Source: Bacillus fungorum
GTDB lineage: Bacteria > Bacillota > Bacilli > Bacillales > Bacillaceae_G
Length of the DNA: 64,000 nucleotides
NCBI RefSeq assembly: GCF_002746455.1
Contig: NZ_NWUW01000020.1
Span: 27,234 to 91,233, forward strand
Direction of reading: 5' to 3'
Shown: in pieces, positions 42,468-51,746 of the stretch
Numbering within the stretch: the stretch's first letter is position 1
How the letters are laid out: every line of letters starts with the position of its first letter
The notes under the pieces: model-generated
What the model saw: the letters and a program-made list of their open reading frames with translations, nothing else
What the model was told of the DNA's origin: nothing
Databases searched by the model: none
Program-made: the position numbers and the translations under genes

Positions 42468-42482
42468 AGTTATCAGAAAATT
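42468..42482. promoter_or_regulatory. CodY-like box upstream of copy-2 oppA
   Basis: AGTTATCAGAAAATT matches the CodY consensus AATTTTCWGAAAATT at 13 of 15 positions. A weaker neighbour at 42453-42467 has 3 mismatches. Confidence 0.55.
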
Positions 42483-42660
42483 CTTATTAATTAATATTCT
42501 ACTAATTTTTCAGCTTTTGTAAAGTTATTTTTAAAATATTTAGAAAATTTATTCTAATTAACGATAATAGTCTATTTTCTATTACCATGCTACAGGTATC
42601 CCTCCATCTACTACATTTCGTTCTTTCTCTACTCTTTCATTTTCGTGTCATTGTACAATA

Positions 42661-42707
42661 AAAAAAGTACTTCGAAGCAGATAGACTGCTTTGAAGTACT
42701 TTTTTTA
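42661..42707. terminator. Intrinsic terminator of the third oppA gene
   Basis: Long stem AAAAAAGTACTTCGAAGCAG / CTGCTTTGAAGTACTTTTTT. Confidence 0.93.
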
Positions 42708-44411
42708 TTATTTTTCAGTAACATATGCCCACTTATAGCTGTATTCTGGGCTAATATTATGTTTAACAACACCTTTAATATTTGGCTTCATAGCATAAGA
42801 TCTAGCAAGTTGATATATAGGTACAAGCGCTACATCTTCTTCAAGAAGTAATTTTTCAGCTTTTCCTAGCTCTTCCCAACGTTTTTTCGCATCTCCCATT
42901 AATTCGCCACCAGCTTTTTTGATCATATCATCATATTTTGCATCAGAGAAACTCATTTGGTTATGAGAATGATTTGTTTCAAACATGTCTAAATATGTCA
43001 TTGGATCCGAATAATCTGGGCTCCATCCACCATATGAAATATCATAATCTTGCTCTGTTTCTAATTTCAGTTTTTGCTTGAACGGCTGAAGTTTAATATT
43101 AACTGTTACACCTTTTAAATTCTTCTCAATTTGATCTTTTACATATTCCCCAACTTTTTTCGCATTACCAGTATCATAGTTTAAGAACTCAATTGTAACT
43201 TGATCTTTTCCAAGTTCTTTTTTCGCTTCTTCCCATGCAGCAGCTGCTTTTTTCGCATCTGGTTTAATACCGTTTTTAAACGTTTCTTGGAAGTCTTTCC
43301 CATCAGGTCCAGCCGCTAAACCTTTCGGTACTAAATAATCCGCAGGTTTTGACCCATCATTTAAAATAACATTTGCTAAATTCTTTTTATCAATTGATAG
43401 CGCAATTGCTTCGCGTAATTTCTTGCTCTTTAACGGTGTATCTTGTCCACCACGTTTTTGATTTAAACGTATAAAGAACGTACTTGGTTCGTTATACACC
43501 CCATATTCCTCTTTATTATTTCTAAATTTGTCAACGAATTCTCCTGTTAATAAACCGAAATCAATTTGACCACTATCATATAAATTCACAATAGTTGCTG
43601 GCTCTTTTACAACACTATAGTTGATTTCATCTAATTTTACAGTCTTTTTATCCCAATATTGATTGTTCTTCTTCAATTTCCAACCTTGTTCATGCTTCCA
43701 ATCCGTCAGAACAAACGGCCCATTATATACTGTTGTATCAGATTCTAAACCAAACTTATCTCCTTTTTCCTTCACGAACTTCTCATTTAATGGATAGTAC
43801 GATGGGAATGCTACTAAATTTAAGAAGTATGGTACTGCTTGTTCTAATTCAACTTCTAAAGTAAGGTCGTCTACTGCTTTAACTCCTAGTTCTGTTACAG
43901 GTTTTTCACCTTTATTAACTGCTTCTGCATTTTTAATTGGGAATGCAATAAATGCATACTCTGCAGCTGTTTTTGGTTCTAATAAACGTTGCCATGCAAA
44001 TACGAAATCTTTCGCTGTTACTGGATCACCATTAGACCATTTTGCATCTTTACGTAATTTGAATGTATATTTTTTACCATCCTCACTCTTCGTGCTTGAT
44101 TCTGCCGCTGCTGGGATTGGTTTATTCTCTTTATCTAATCGATATAATCCTTCCATTGTGTTCCCTAAAATTTGAGAACTTAATGCATCTGTACTTTTCG
44201 AAGTATCCATTGTTGGAATTTCCTGATTTTCAGTTTTATTGAACACTTGTTTCGCTGCTAATTTTTCTTCTGATTTGCTATCTCCGCCAGAGCTAGAATT
44301 TGTGCTTGTCTTCTTATCTCCACCTGATGTAGAACATGCTGTTAATGCCATACTCATTGCTAAAACTGGTGCTACAACTGCTGTTAGTTTTTTTATTTTT
44401 TTCTTTTTCAC
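42708..44411 (-). CDS. oppA: Oligopeptide ABC transporter substrate-binding lipoprotein (copy 3)
   Basis: 567 residues, GTG start with GGGAGGG upstream. Lipobox L-T-A-C, Ser/Gly-rich linker, then the same family 5 domain as copies 1 and 2. Being the copy with the best CodY-like box, it is likely repressed in rich medium. Permease and ATPase genes are absent nearby, so it feeds a transporter encoded elsewhere. Confidence 0.9.
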   Translation of the reverse strand: MKKKKIKKLTAVVAPVLAMSMALTACSTSGGDKKTSTNSSSGGDSKSEEKLAAKQVFNKTENQEIPTMDTSKSTDALSSQILGNTMEGLYRLDKENKPIPAAAESSTKSEDGKKYTFKLRKDAKWSNGDPVTAKDFVFAWQRLLEPKTAAEYAFIAFPIKNAEAVNKGEKPVTELGVKAVDDLTLEVELEQAVPYFLNLVAFPSYYPLNEKFVKEKGDKFGLESDTTVYNGPFVLTDWKHEQGWKLKKNNQYWDKKTVKLDEINYSVVKEPATIVNLYDSGQIDFGLLTGEFVDKFRNNKEEYGVYNEPSTFFIRLNQKRGGQDTPLKSKKLREAIALSIDKKNLANVILNDGSKPADYLVPKGLAAGPDGKDFQETFKNGIKPDAKKAAAAWEEAKKELGKDQVTIEFLNYDTGNAKKVGEYVKDQIEKNLKGVTVNIKLQPFKQKLKLETEQDYDISYGGWSPDYSDPMTYLDMFETNHSHNQMSFSDAKYDDMIKKAGGELMGDAKKRWEELGKAEKLLLEEDVALVPIYQLARSYAMKPNIKGVVKHNISPEYSYKWAYVTEK

Positions 44412-44450
44412 TTTCTGTACCCTCCCTAATTCTTAACGCTCTCATTTAAG

Positions 44451-44496
44451 AATTTTCTGATAATTCTGTTTTTCTTTATATATTTATCAGAAGATT
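44451..44496. promoter_or_regulatory. CodY-like boxes upstream of copy-3 oppA
   Basis: AATTTTCTGATAATT (44451-44465, 14 of 15 to consensus) and ATTTATCAGAAGATT (44482-44496, 12 of 15). The two also form an inverted repeat. The remainder of the gap to 44735 is very AT-rich with no gene seen. Confidence 0.6.
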
Positions 44497-44734
44497 CTTA
44501 TTAACTATTATTCTACTAATTTTTTGAGTTTTGTAAAGTGTTATTATTGAAAATTTTAAAAAAATTATTTTATTACAGTAATATTCATAAAAATTCCATA
44601 ATCTTTTAAAACACTATACCTCATTGAATTCTATGTATTGATTTAATAGTCTTTATATCCCTTCGCTACAAAACACCTGTAAATTACTGTTAATAAATAA
44701 TGTATATTATAACAAACCTCTTTTCTACAAAAAT

Positions 44735-44762
44735 AAAAAAGTCAGCAAAGCTGACTTTTTTA
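44735..44762. terminator. Intrinsic terminator
   Basis: AAAAAAGTCAGC/GCTGACTTTTTT at the end of the truncated dicarboxylate transporter. Confidence 0.9.
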
Positions 44763-45345
44763 TCCGGCCATTTTCTCTCTTTTCATTCCCTCTACTACTT
44801 TCATATACTTCTCATCATCAAATTCATTTTCACTTTTTGCAACAACTACAATCGCAATACCGTTACCAATTAAATTGACGATAGCACGTGCTTCTGACAT
44901 GAAGCGATCTACGCCTAGTAATAGCGCTAACCCTTCTAACGGAATAACATTCATTGCAGACAAAGTAGATGCTAGTACAATAAATCCCCCGCCTGTTACT
45001 GCTGCTGCTCCTTTAGATGTAACTAATAAAATAGCTATTATAGTTAATTGTTGACCTAGTGAAAGATCGACGTGAAAGACTTGTGCTAAAAATATAGTAG
45101 CCATGGATAAATAAATCGTTGTTCCATCCAAGTTAAAAGAATAGCCTGTTGGCATGACTAAACCTACTACTGGCTTTGAACACCCGAAGTCTTCCATCTT
45201 TTTCATCATTCGCGGCAGTACTGATTCTGATGATGATGTCCCGAGAACAATGAGTAATTCTTCTTTAATATGCGCTAAATATTTCCACAAACTGAATTTG
45301 TACATTTTACAAATAAAATTTAAAACAATAAAAACAAATGATTCA
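44760..45345 (-). pseudogene. Truncated DctA/GltP-type dicarboxylate:cation symporter
   Basis: The last ~195 codons of a symporter normally about 420 residues long. [31 protein letters not shown] and the C-terminal hairpin region are intact, but the N-terminal half is missing. Homology fades near 45345, just before the terminator of the ABC permease gene. The open frame continuing upstream is non-homologous. A deletion is the simplest explanation; function is unlikely. Confidence 0.85.
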
Positions 45346-45362
45346 TTCGTTTCCTCCTCATC

Positions 45363-45391
45363 AAAAAAAGCCCACTCATATAGTGGACTTT
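45363..45391 (-). terminator. Intrinsic terminator of the ABC exporter operon
   Basis: Stem CCACT/AGTGG extended with AAAG/CTTT, U-rich after it on the minus strand. Confidence 0.7.
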
Positions 45392-45396
45392 CTACT

Positions 45397-46203
45397 CTAT
45401 AATGGTAAATCCCTCTTCCTAAATACAACAATTGCTATTATAAATATAGTAAGTGCTCCAGCAGTTAAACCTATACTCACTGGCCATATATTATACGCTC
45501 CCTCAGCAATTTCTTTCGGACGAAATAGCGTAAATAATGATATATTTCTCATCCACTCTAACTTATCGCTTAATTTACCTACCATATCCGTTACGAAAAA
45601 TAAAATAGTTAAACTCGCTGAGTAGCTAAGTGCCTTTCTTTCTTCATTACATATGCAAGAAAAGAAAAATGAATAAGCACTAACTACTAAAAATATGATC
45701 CCTCCGACTACGTTTATTTTCAGGAATAATTCTTTATTTAAGTTATTATCTTGTAAAAACCATTCTGCACCTACTATACCCGCTACATACGTAACAGATA
45801 CAATAATCAATAGTCCCAATATGAGAATAGCCGCTTGCGTGATTGCAATTTGCACTCTAGATACAGGTGTTGCTAGCAAGTATGCCATTGCTCCTTTATC
45901 GACATGACGTGCAATTAAATGCGTTGCAACTGTTACGCAAAAAATTGTTAAAATGATAATAAACAATAGACTATAATATTCACCTGCTAAAAAATCCATT
46001 ACGTTTTGAATCGGACTTTCCATACCAACAATTTTTTTCACACTATCAGGCATAGCACTTATTAATTCATTTAACCCTTTCGCTGATACCATTGAAGGGA
46101 ATATCCAAATTAATAGCCATAAATAAAGAGCTGCACCCGTAGCATAACTCCAAATGCTTTTTTGCGTTTCTTTCAAACTAGCTAAAAATAGTTGCTTATT
46201 CAT
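45397..46203 (-). CDS. ABC-2 type transporter permease
   Basis: 268 residues with six hydrophobic helices and a large loop after the first, typical of ABC-2 exporter permeases. It overlaps the ATPase gene by 8 bp, so the pair is one exporter. Substrate unknown; the adjacent TetR-type regulator suggests an inducible drug or peptide exporter. Confidence 0.84.
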   Translation of the reverse strand: MNKQLFLASLKETQKSIWSYATGAALYLWLLIWIFPSMVSAKGLNELISAMPDSVKKIVGMESPIQNVMDFLAGEYYSLLFIIILTIFCVTVATHLIARHVDKGAMAYLLATPVSRVQIAITQAAILILGLLIIVSVTYVAGIVGAEWFLQDNNLNKELFLKINVVGGIIFLVVSAYSFFFSCICNEERKALSYSASLTILFFVTDMVGKLSDKLEWMRNISLFTLFRPKEIAEGAYNIWPVSIGLTAGALTIFIIAIVVFRKRDLPL

Positions 46204-47089
46204 GCTTTATCCCTTCTTTCTTATCGTAATAATGCATAAATAAATGTTCTAAATCCAGTGCTCTCGTTTGAAGTGCCGTTACATTATAGTTTGAAAGTGT
46301 TTGTAAAACAGTTTGATAGTTTCCTTGTACAATAATAGACGCCTCTCTACCTTTCACCGCTTCAAATTGCAAATCACATTGTGCAAGAGATTCAATCTCT
46401 TCTTGCGATGATACTGTTACATCTATCACTTGTCGTCTCATACTTTGTAGATCATGAATATTTTCAACCGTTACAAGCCGACCATCTTTAATAATAGCTA
46501 CTCTGTCACAAGTTCTCTCAATCTCAGTAAAAATATGTGACGACATAAGGATTGTTTTTCCCCTTTGCTTTTCCTCTACTATTAAATCTATAAACACTTG
46601 CTGCATAAGTGGATCGAGTCCTGATGTTGGTTCATCTAAAATTAACACTTTCGGATCATGCATAAAAGCAGCAACAATCCCTACTTTTTGTTTCATTCCT
46701 TTAGACATTTTGCGAATCGGTGTTTTTACATCAAATTGCAGACGTTCTATTAGTTCATCTCGTCTTTTCGTATCCTTTAGCCCGCGCATTCCTTGCATTA
46801 ACTTCAGAAATTCTAATCCGTTCATTCCTTCAATAAAAGAAATTTCACCCGGCAAATAACCAACTTCTCTTTGAATTTTCGCAGCATCGTCCCAACAATC
46901 TAATCCGAAAATGGAAGACTTTCCTTCTGTCGGTTTTATAAACCCCATTAAATTACGAATTGTTGTGGATTTCCCTGCACCATTCGGCCCTAAGTAACCG
47001 AACACTTCTCCTTCTTTTACATCAAAGGTTATATGAAACAAACCTTTTCCATTTGAAAACTGTTTTGTGACATTTTGAACTGAAATCAT
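46196..47089 (-). CDS. ABC transporter ATP-binding protein
   Basis: 297 residues: Walker A G-P-N-G-A-G-K-S-T (35-43), signature M-S-K-G-M-K-Q-K-V, Walker B V-L-I-L-D-E-P-T-S-G-L-D, and a ~70-residue C-terminal extension. Supplies energy to the adjoining permease. Divergently transcribed from the TetR-type gene across two operators. Confidence 0.9.
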   Translation of the reverse strand: MISVQNVTKQFSNGKGLFHITFDVKEGEVFGYLGPNGAGKSTTIRNLMGFIKPTEGKSSIFGLDCWDDAAKIQREVGYLPGEISFIEGMNGLEFLKLMQGMRGLKDTKRRDELIERLQFDVKTPIRKMSKGMKQKVGIVAAFMHDPKVLILDEPTSGLDPLMQQVFIDLIVEEKQRGKTILMSSHIFTEIERTCDRVAIIKDGRLVTVENIHDLQSMRRQVIDVTVSSQEEIESLAQCDLQFEAVKGREASIIVQGNYQTVLQTLSNYNVTALQTRALDLEHLFMHYYDKKEGIKHE

Positions 47090-47103
47090 AATTCCACCTC
47101 ATT

Positions 47104-47135
47104 TTTTGAAATATTTAACATATGATATTTCAAAA
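47104..47135. promoter_or_regulatory. Palindromic operator 1 (TetR-type)
   Basis: TTTTGAAATAT, 10-bp spacer, ATATTTCAAAA, next to the ABC ATPase start. Same arms as operator 2. Confidence 0.8.
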
Positions 47136-47170
47136 TTATTGTACTCCTCATCTTTCATATTCGCAACAAC

Positions 47171-47204
47171 TTTTTGAAATATTTATATGTCCATATTTCA
47201 AAAA
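47171..47204. promoter_or_regulatory. Palindromic operator 2 (TetR-type)
   Basis: TTTTTGAAATAT, 10-bp spacer, ATATTTCAAAAA, 67 bp from operator 1 and close to the regulator gene. Confidence 0.8.
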
Positions 47205-47253
47205 TATTGTTTTCCATTATTTTTTCTTGTATATTTTAATTGAGGTGATTGCA

Positions 47254-47847
47254 TTGAACGGCTTTGAAAAAGTGAAAGAAAAGAAAAAACGCGCTATTAA
47301 AGAGGCAGCCTTCTTATTATTTTCAGAACGTGGATTTAATGAAGTGAAAATAGAACATATCGCCAAAGAAGCAAACGTTTCTCAAGTTACAATCTATAAT
47401 CATTTCGGAAGTAAAGATGCGTTATTTAGAGAACTTATACAAGAATTTATCATATCTGAATTTCAATATTATAAAGAGCTTGCTGAAGAGAAATTACCTT
47501 TCCATGATATGATGCAAAAAATGATTGTAAGAAAAATGAATACTGGCGGATTATTTCAGCCCGATATGTTACTACAAATGATGCAAAGAGACAAAGAACT
47601 TCGAGAATTTATTTATACTTATCAAAACGAAAAAATCTTGCCTTGGTATTTAGAAATATTAGAACGAGCCCAGCATAATAATGAAATTAATCCTCACCTT
47701 ACTAAAGAAATGATGTTACTTTACATTCAAATGTTTACTAAATTGGGTGATGATTTTGGGGCACAGCTTCTTGAAGGCGATCGTGAAAAGCATATACAAG
47801 ATATCGTTACGATGTTCTTTTATGGACTGTCTGTCCCAGAAAAATAA
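47254..47847 (+). CDS. TetR/AcrR-family transcriptional regulator
   Basis: 197 residues, TTG start with GAGGTGAT upstream. The N-terminal helix-turn-helix (I-A-K-E-A-N-V-S-Q-V-T-I-Y-N-H-F, residues ~30-46) is typical of TetR; the C-terminal ligand domain is unassigned. It should bind the two palindromes between it and the ABC exporter, repressing both directions. The frame extends upstream to 47122, but that part would overlie the operators. Confidence 0.88.
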   Translation: MNGFEKVKEKKKRAIKEAAFLLFSERGFNEVKIEHIAKEANVSQVTIYNHFGSKDALFRELIQEFIISEFQYYKELAEEKLPFHDMMQKMIVRKMNTGGLFQPDMLLQMMQRDKELREFIYTYQNEKILPWYLEILERAQHNNEINPHLTKEMMLLYIQMFTKLGDDFGAQLLEGDREKHIQDIVTMFFYGLSVPEK

Positions 47848-47875
47848 TTTTTTCTAAAGAACACATAGAATCACC

Positions 47876-47913
47876 AAAAAGCCCTTTGGATATTTAAATC
47901 TCAAGGGCTTTTT
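47876..47913. terminator. Intrinsic terminator of the TetR-type gene
   Basis: Stem AAAAAGCCCTT/AAGGGCTTTTT. Confidence 0.9.
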
Positions 47914-47936
47914 CAATACAAAGATTTTATAATAAT

Positions 47937-48064
47937 TTAATTTCCGATAAGCATGTGAAAATAATCTCTCCGCTAAAAAAAATGTATTTAGTGAAGCATA
48001 CGGGATTATTGAAGATCCTTACGGCATCCAAATCCAGTTAATGTATGATAAACGATTAAACTAA
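47937..48064 (+). pseudogene. C-terminal remnant of a VOC (glyoxalase-fold) protein
   Basis: Two pieces joined by a frameshift near 47988: S-D-K-H-V-K-I-I-S-P-L-K-K, then F-S-E-A-Y-G-I-I-E-D-P-Y-G-I-Q-I-Q-L-M-Y-D. The latter is the usual end of PhnB/glyoxalase-type domains. No start codon or ribosome site. Confidence 0.65.
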
Positions 48065-48092
48065 ATAATTAGCCATATTCACATATTCCTAA

Positions 48093-48126
48093 TAAAAAAG
48101 ACACGAAATTCGTGTCTTTTTTTATT
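48093..48126. terminator. Intrinsic terminator
   Basis: AAAAAAGACACGAA/TTCGTGTCTTTTTTT at the end of the oxidoreductase gene. Confidence 0.92.
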
Positions 48127-49153
48127 TTACAGTGATAACTCTACCCGTTTCACTACTTTCAACCGCTAATTGAATCAGCTTAATTACTTCTAAACCTTCT
48201 TGCGCTGTTACAGGTGGTTTCTCACCATTTACAATGCTATCTCTTACATCTTTATAATACATGTCATAACAGCCGACTTCTGTTGGAATACGTACTAACT
48301 CTTCTTCTGTTTCTAGAGTAGCAAAATTCTCTTCAATGTCTACTCCATAACCATTATCGCCTGGCTTCATCCCATTTTTTAATTGCTCTTCCTGCGAATC
48401 CATACCGTATTTCACGATAGAACCTTTATCACCATGCAGTGTAAAGTGTGGACCTGCTTGCTTTACGTAACTGCTACTACGTAAAATGATACGCTTAACA
48501 CCGTAGTGAAGTATAACATGGAAGTAATCATCAATTTCTGCACCTGGTCGTTGTTTGATTATATCTGCACTTATCGCATTTGGTTTTCCAAATAGTGATA
48601 ATGCTTGGTCAATTAAATGCGATCCTAAATCATATAGTATACCTGATCCTGGTAAATTCTTTTCTCTCCATCGATCACGTACATGTGGACGGAAACGATC
48701 AAAATGCGCTTCATATGCGTATAGATTCCCTATTCTATTTTCTCCTAGTAATTTCTTAATCGTTAAGAAATCATTATCAAAACGACGATTATGATATACA
48801 CTTAACACTACATTATGTTGCTCTGCTAATGAAATAAGCTCTTCTCCTTCTTCAATTGAAACAACAAATGGTTTCTCTACAACAACATGCTTACCGTTTA
48901 ATATTGCTTCTTTTACATATGGAAAATGAGTTGTATTTGGTGAAGTAATAACGACTAAGTCAATATCAGCTCGCTTCACCAATTCATCAATTGTACTAAC
49001 GACGTTAACATTCGGTAATGTTTCTTTTACTACCTCTTCTTTTGAAGATAATACGGCACGAATATCGTATTCCTCTATCGTTTGTAATAATGGGAGATGA
49101 AATGTTGTACTAGAAAATCCAAATCCTACAATCCCTACACCTATTTTTTTCAT
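48122..49153 (-). CDS. Gfo/Idh/MocA family oxidoreductase
   Basis: 343 residues. NAD(P)-binding G-V-G-I-V-G-F-G (5-12), E-K-P-F (94-97) and the substrate-domain segment Y-D-L-G-S-H-L-I-D define the family of sugar or inositol dehydrogenases and biliverdin-reductase relatives. Substrate not evident. GGAGGGG ribosome site. Monocistronic. Confidence 0.87.
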   Translation of the reverse strand: MKKIGVGIVGFGFSSTTFHLPLLQTIEEYDIRAVLSSKEEVVKETLPNVNVVSTIDELVKRADIDLVVITSPNTTHFPYVKEAILNGKHVVVEKPFVVSIEEGEELISLAEQHNVVLSVYHNRRFDNDFLTIKKLLGENRIGNLYAYEAHFDRFRPHVRDRWREKNLPGSGILYDLGSHLIDQALSLFGKPNAISADIIKQRPGAEIDDYFHVILHYGVKRIILRSSSYVKQAGPHFTLHGDKGSIVKYGMDSQEEQLKNGMKPGDNGYGVDIEENFATLETEEELVRIPTEVGCYDMYYKDVRDSIVNGEKPPVTAQEGLEVIKLIQLAVESSETGRVITVK

Positions 49154-49170
49154 GTTGCCCCTCCATTTAT

Positions 49171-49220
49171 CCCGCTATTTGTGGGCAGTAAGACCCCACT
49201 GATTAAAGTTTCACTTTATG
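49171..49220. repeat. Dispersed intergenic repeat, copy C (short)
   Basis: CCCGCTATTTGTGGGCAGTA ... TGATTAAAGTTTCACTTTATG; reverse complement of both ends of copy A with the middle missing. Confidence 0.6.
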
Positions 49221-49281
49221 AGAACGATTTCATTCAGTTATTATAACAAGATTATTATTATTTACATAATAAATTGCCTAG

Positions 49282-49325
49282 AAAAAAGCATCTTGCCATT
49301 ATCCATAGCAAGATGCTTTTTTTAT
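49282..49325. terminator. Intrinsic terminator of parC
   Basis: Stem AAAAAAGCATCTTGC/GCAAGATGCTTTTTTT. Confidence 0.92.
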
Positions 49326-51745
49326 TCCGGTCGTTTTTTCGTCCACGTTTCAATAACTTCACCAGTATCATTAACATCTAGCACCAAGCTACCGTTACTA
49401 TACCGGTCTTTATTTCGATACGCTTTCGGATCAATTTCTTCTACGATGTGTTTCTCTGTCTTCATGTAAACTAGTTCATCGTCTCGAACAATTTCAATAC
49501 CGACAATGCGGTATGGATTACGTTTTAACTCTTTGAAAATAACAAGGCCTCGTTTCGCCCTCGTTGATTTCTCAATTTCTGATGCTTTTAGACGTTTTAC
49601 AGCACCGCGCTGCGTTACGAGAATAAGTTGATCTTTGTCACCATTTAACGGTTTACCAGAAGCAACATAGTCATCTTCTTTTAAATTAATTGCTTTTACA
49701 CCAGCTGCTCTTACACCAACTGGACTTACTTCATCTTCATGGAAAATAAGTGCATATGCACCGTGTGTAGCAAGAACAATATCACTCGTTCCATCTGTCG
49801 CAAATATATCGACAACTGCATCATCTTTTTTCAAGTTTACAGCAACGAACGCTCTTGAATAGCGCTGTACTTTATATTGATTTAATTCTGTTTTCTTAAT
49901 CATACCATTCTTTGTTACAAATACGATAAATCGCTTTTCTTCCTCAAAGTTCGGTACGACAGTTGCCCAAATAATGGTTTCATCCCGGTCGAGTGAAACG
50001 ATATTAGCAACGTGCTGACCTAAATCTTTCCAACGAATATCTGGCATTTCGTATACTGGCAGATATATATAGTTTCCTTTATTCGTAAATAAGAGGACTG
50101 TCTCTGTCGTATTCGTATCGAATCGTTCAAGTAAGATGTCACCCTCTTTCATACCGAAGTCTTTGCCATTTGAGGCATTATGCGAGCGCCATCCAGTACG
50201 TTTCACATATCCTTCTTTCGTTACAGTAACGATGACATCTTCTTGTGGGATCATTACTTCTACATCTATTTTAATTTCCTCGATTTGCTCTTCAATAATA
50301 GCACGTCGATCATCACTATATGTTTTCTTGACTCTTTTTAAATCTGTTTTAATTACTTGAAGTAATCTTTTTTCACTTTGTAAAATCGCCTGTAGCTCTA
50401 TAATTTTCTTATTAAGCTCATCAGCCTCTTGTTGTAGTGCTGTAATATCTGTATTCGTTAAGCGATATAATTGCAAGGATACAATCGCTTCCGCTTGTGC
50501 TTCTGTAAAACCAAATTTCGCACTTAAATTATCTTTTGCATTACGCTTATCTTTTGAAGCTCTAATCGTTTCGATTACTTGGTCTAAAATCGATAATGCT
50601 TTCTTTAAACCTTCTACAATATGTTGACGATTTTCTGCTTTTCGCAATTCATATTGTGAACGTCTCGTAATGACTTCTTTTTGATGTCCAATATATGCAT
50701 CTAAAATTTTAGGTAATGTCATAAGTGTTGGACGACGGTTATTAATCGCTACCATATTAAAGTTGTATGGAATTTGTAAATCTGTATTTTTATATAAATA
50801 ATTTAAAATACCTTCAGCATTTGCTTCTTTTTTTAATTCTACAACAATGCGGAGGCCTGTACGATCTGTCTCATCACGCACTTCAGCAATGCCATCTAAT
50901 TTTTTATCTAGACGCAATTCATCCATTTTCTTAACTAGGTTTGCTTTATTCACTTCGTAAGGAATTTCAGTGATTACGATTTGCTGTTTCCCACCACGAA
51001 CCGTTTCAACTTCTGCTTTTCCGCGAATAATAATTTTACCTTTACCTGTTTCATACGCCTTTTTAATACCATCAATCCCTTGAATAATACCACCTGTTGG
51101 GAAATCTGGCCCTTTCATAACTGTTAATAAATCATCAACAGTACTATTCGGTTTATCAATACGCATCATTGTAGCATCAATAACTTCTCCAAGATGATGT
51201 GGAGGAATTTCTGTTGCATAACCAGCGGAAATCCCTGTAGATCCGTTCACTAATAAATTCGGGAACGCTGCTGGTAATACAACCGGTTCCTCACTCGTAT
51301 CATCAAAGTTTGACACGAATTCTACTGTTTCCTTATCAAGATCACGTAATAACTCAGATGCGATTGGCGATAAACGCGCTTCTGTATAACGCATTGCTGC
51401 TGCTGGGTCCCCATCGACACTACCATTATTACCGTGCATTTCAACTAAAACATTACGTACTTTCCAAGTTTGACTTAAACGTACCATCGCCTCATATACA
51501 GAGGAATCTCCATGCGGATGATAATTACCGATAACGTTACCGACTGTTTTGGCTGATTTACGAAACGCTTTATCATGTACATTACCTTCTACATACATAG
51601 AATATAAAATACGTCTTTGTACTGGCTTTAAACCATCACGTGCATCTGGAAGCGCGCGATCTTGAATTATATATTTACTATAACGTGCAAAGCGGTCACC
51701 TAACACGTCTTCAAGCGGGAGGTCATGAAACTTCTCTGCTTGCAT
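49322..51745 (-). CDS. parC: DNA topoisomerase IV subunit A
   Basis: 807 residues: breakage-reunion domain with catalytic Tyr120 ([10 protein letters not shown]) and a C-terminal beta-propeller (from about 490). The quinolone-determining segment [11 protein letters not shown] has wild-type Ser81 and Glu85. Decatenates sister chromosomes with ParE. Starts 1 bp after the parE stop, GGAGGTGG upstream. Confidence 0.95.
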   Translation of the reverse strand: MQAEKFHDLPLEDVLGDRFARYSKYIIQDRALPDARDGLKPVQRRILYSMYVEGNVHDKAFRKSAKTVGNVIGNYHPHGDSSVYEAMVRLSQTWKVRNVLVEMHGNNGSVDGDPAAAMRYTEARLSPIASELLRDLDKETVEFVSNFDDTSEEPVVLPAAFPNLLVNGSTGISAGYATEIPPHHLGEVIDATMMRIDKPNSTVDDLLTVMKGPDFPTGGIIQGIDGIKKAYETGKGKIIIRGKAEVETVRGGKQQIVITEIPYEVNKANLVKKMDELRLDKKLDGIAEVRDETDRTGLRIVVELKKEANAEGILNYLYKNTDLQIPYNFNMVAINNRRPTLMTLPKILDAYIGHQKEVITRRSQYELRKAENRQHIVEGLKKALSILDQVIETIRASKDKRNAKDNLSAKFGFTEAQAEAIVSLQLYRLTNTDITALQQEADELNKKIIELQAILQSEKRLLQVIKTDLKRVKKTYSDDRRAIIEEQIEEIKIDVEVMIPQEDVIVTVTKEGYVKRTGWRSHNASNGKDFGMKEGDILLERFDTNTTETVLLFTNKGNYIYLPVYEMPDIRWKDLGQHVANIVSLDRDETIIWATVVPNFEEEKRFIVFVTKNGMIKKTELNQYKVQRYSRAFVAVNLKKDDAVVDIFATDGTSDIVLATHGAYALIFHEDEVSPVGVRAAGVKAINLKEDDYVASGKPLNGDKDQLILVTQRGAVKRLKASEIEKSTRAKRGLVIFKELKRNPYRIVGIEIVRDDELVYMKTEKHIVEEIDPKAYRNKDRYSNGSLVLDVNDTGEVIETWTKKRPE

Positions 51746-51746
51746 G

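Noticed and set aside
51310..51534. Quinolone-resistance change in ParC
   Set aside because: Ser81 and Glu85 are the wild-type residues.
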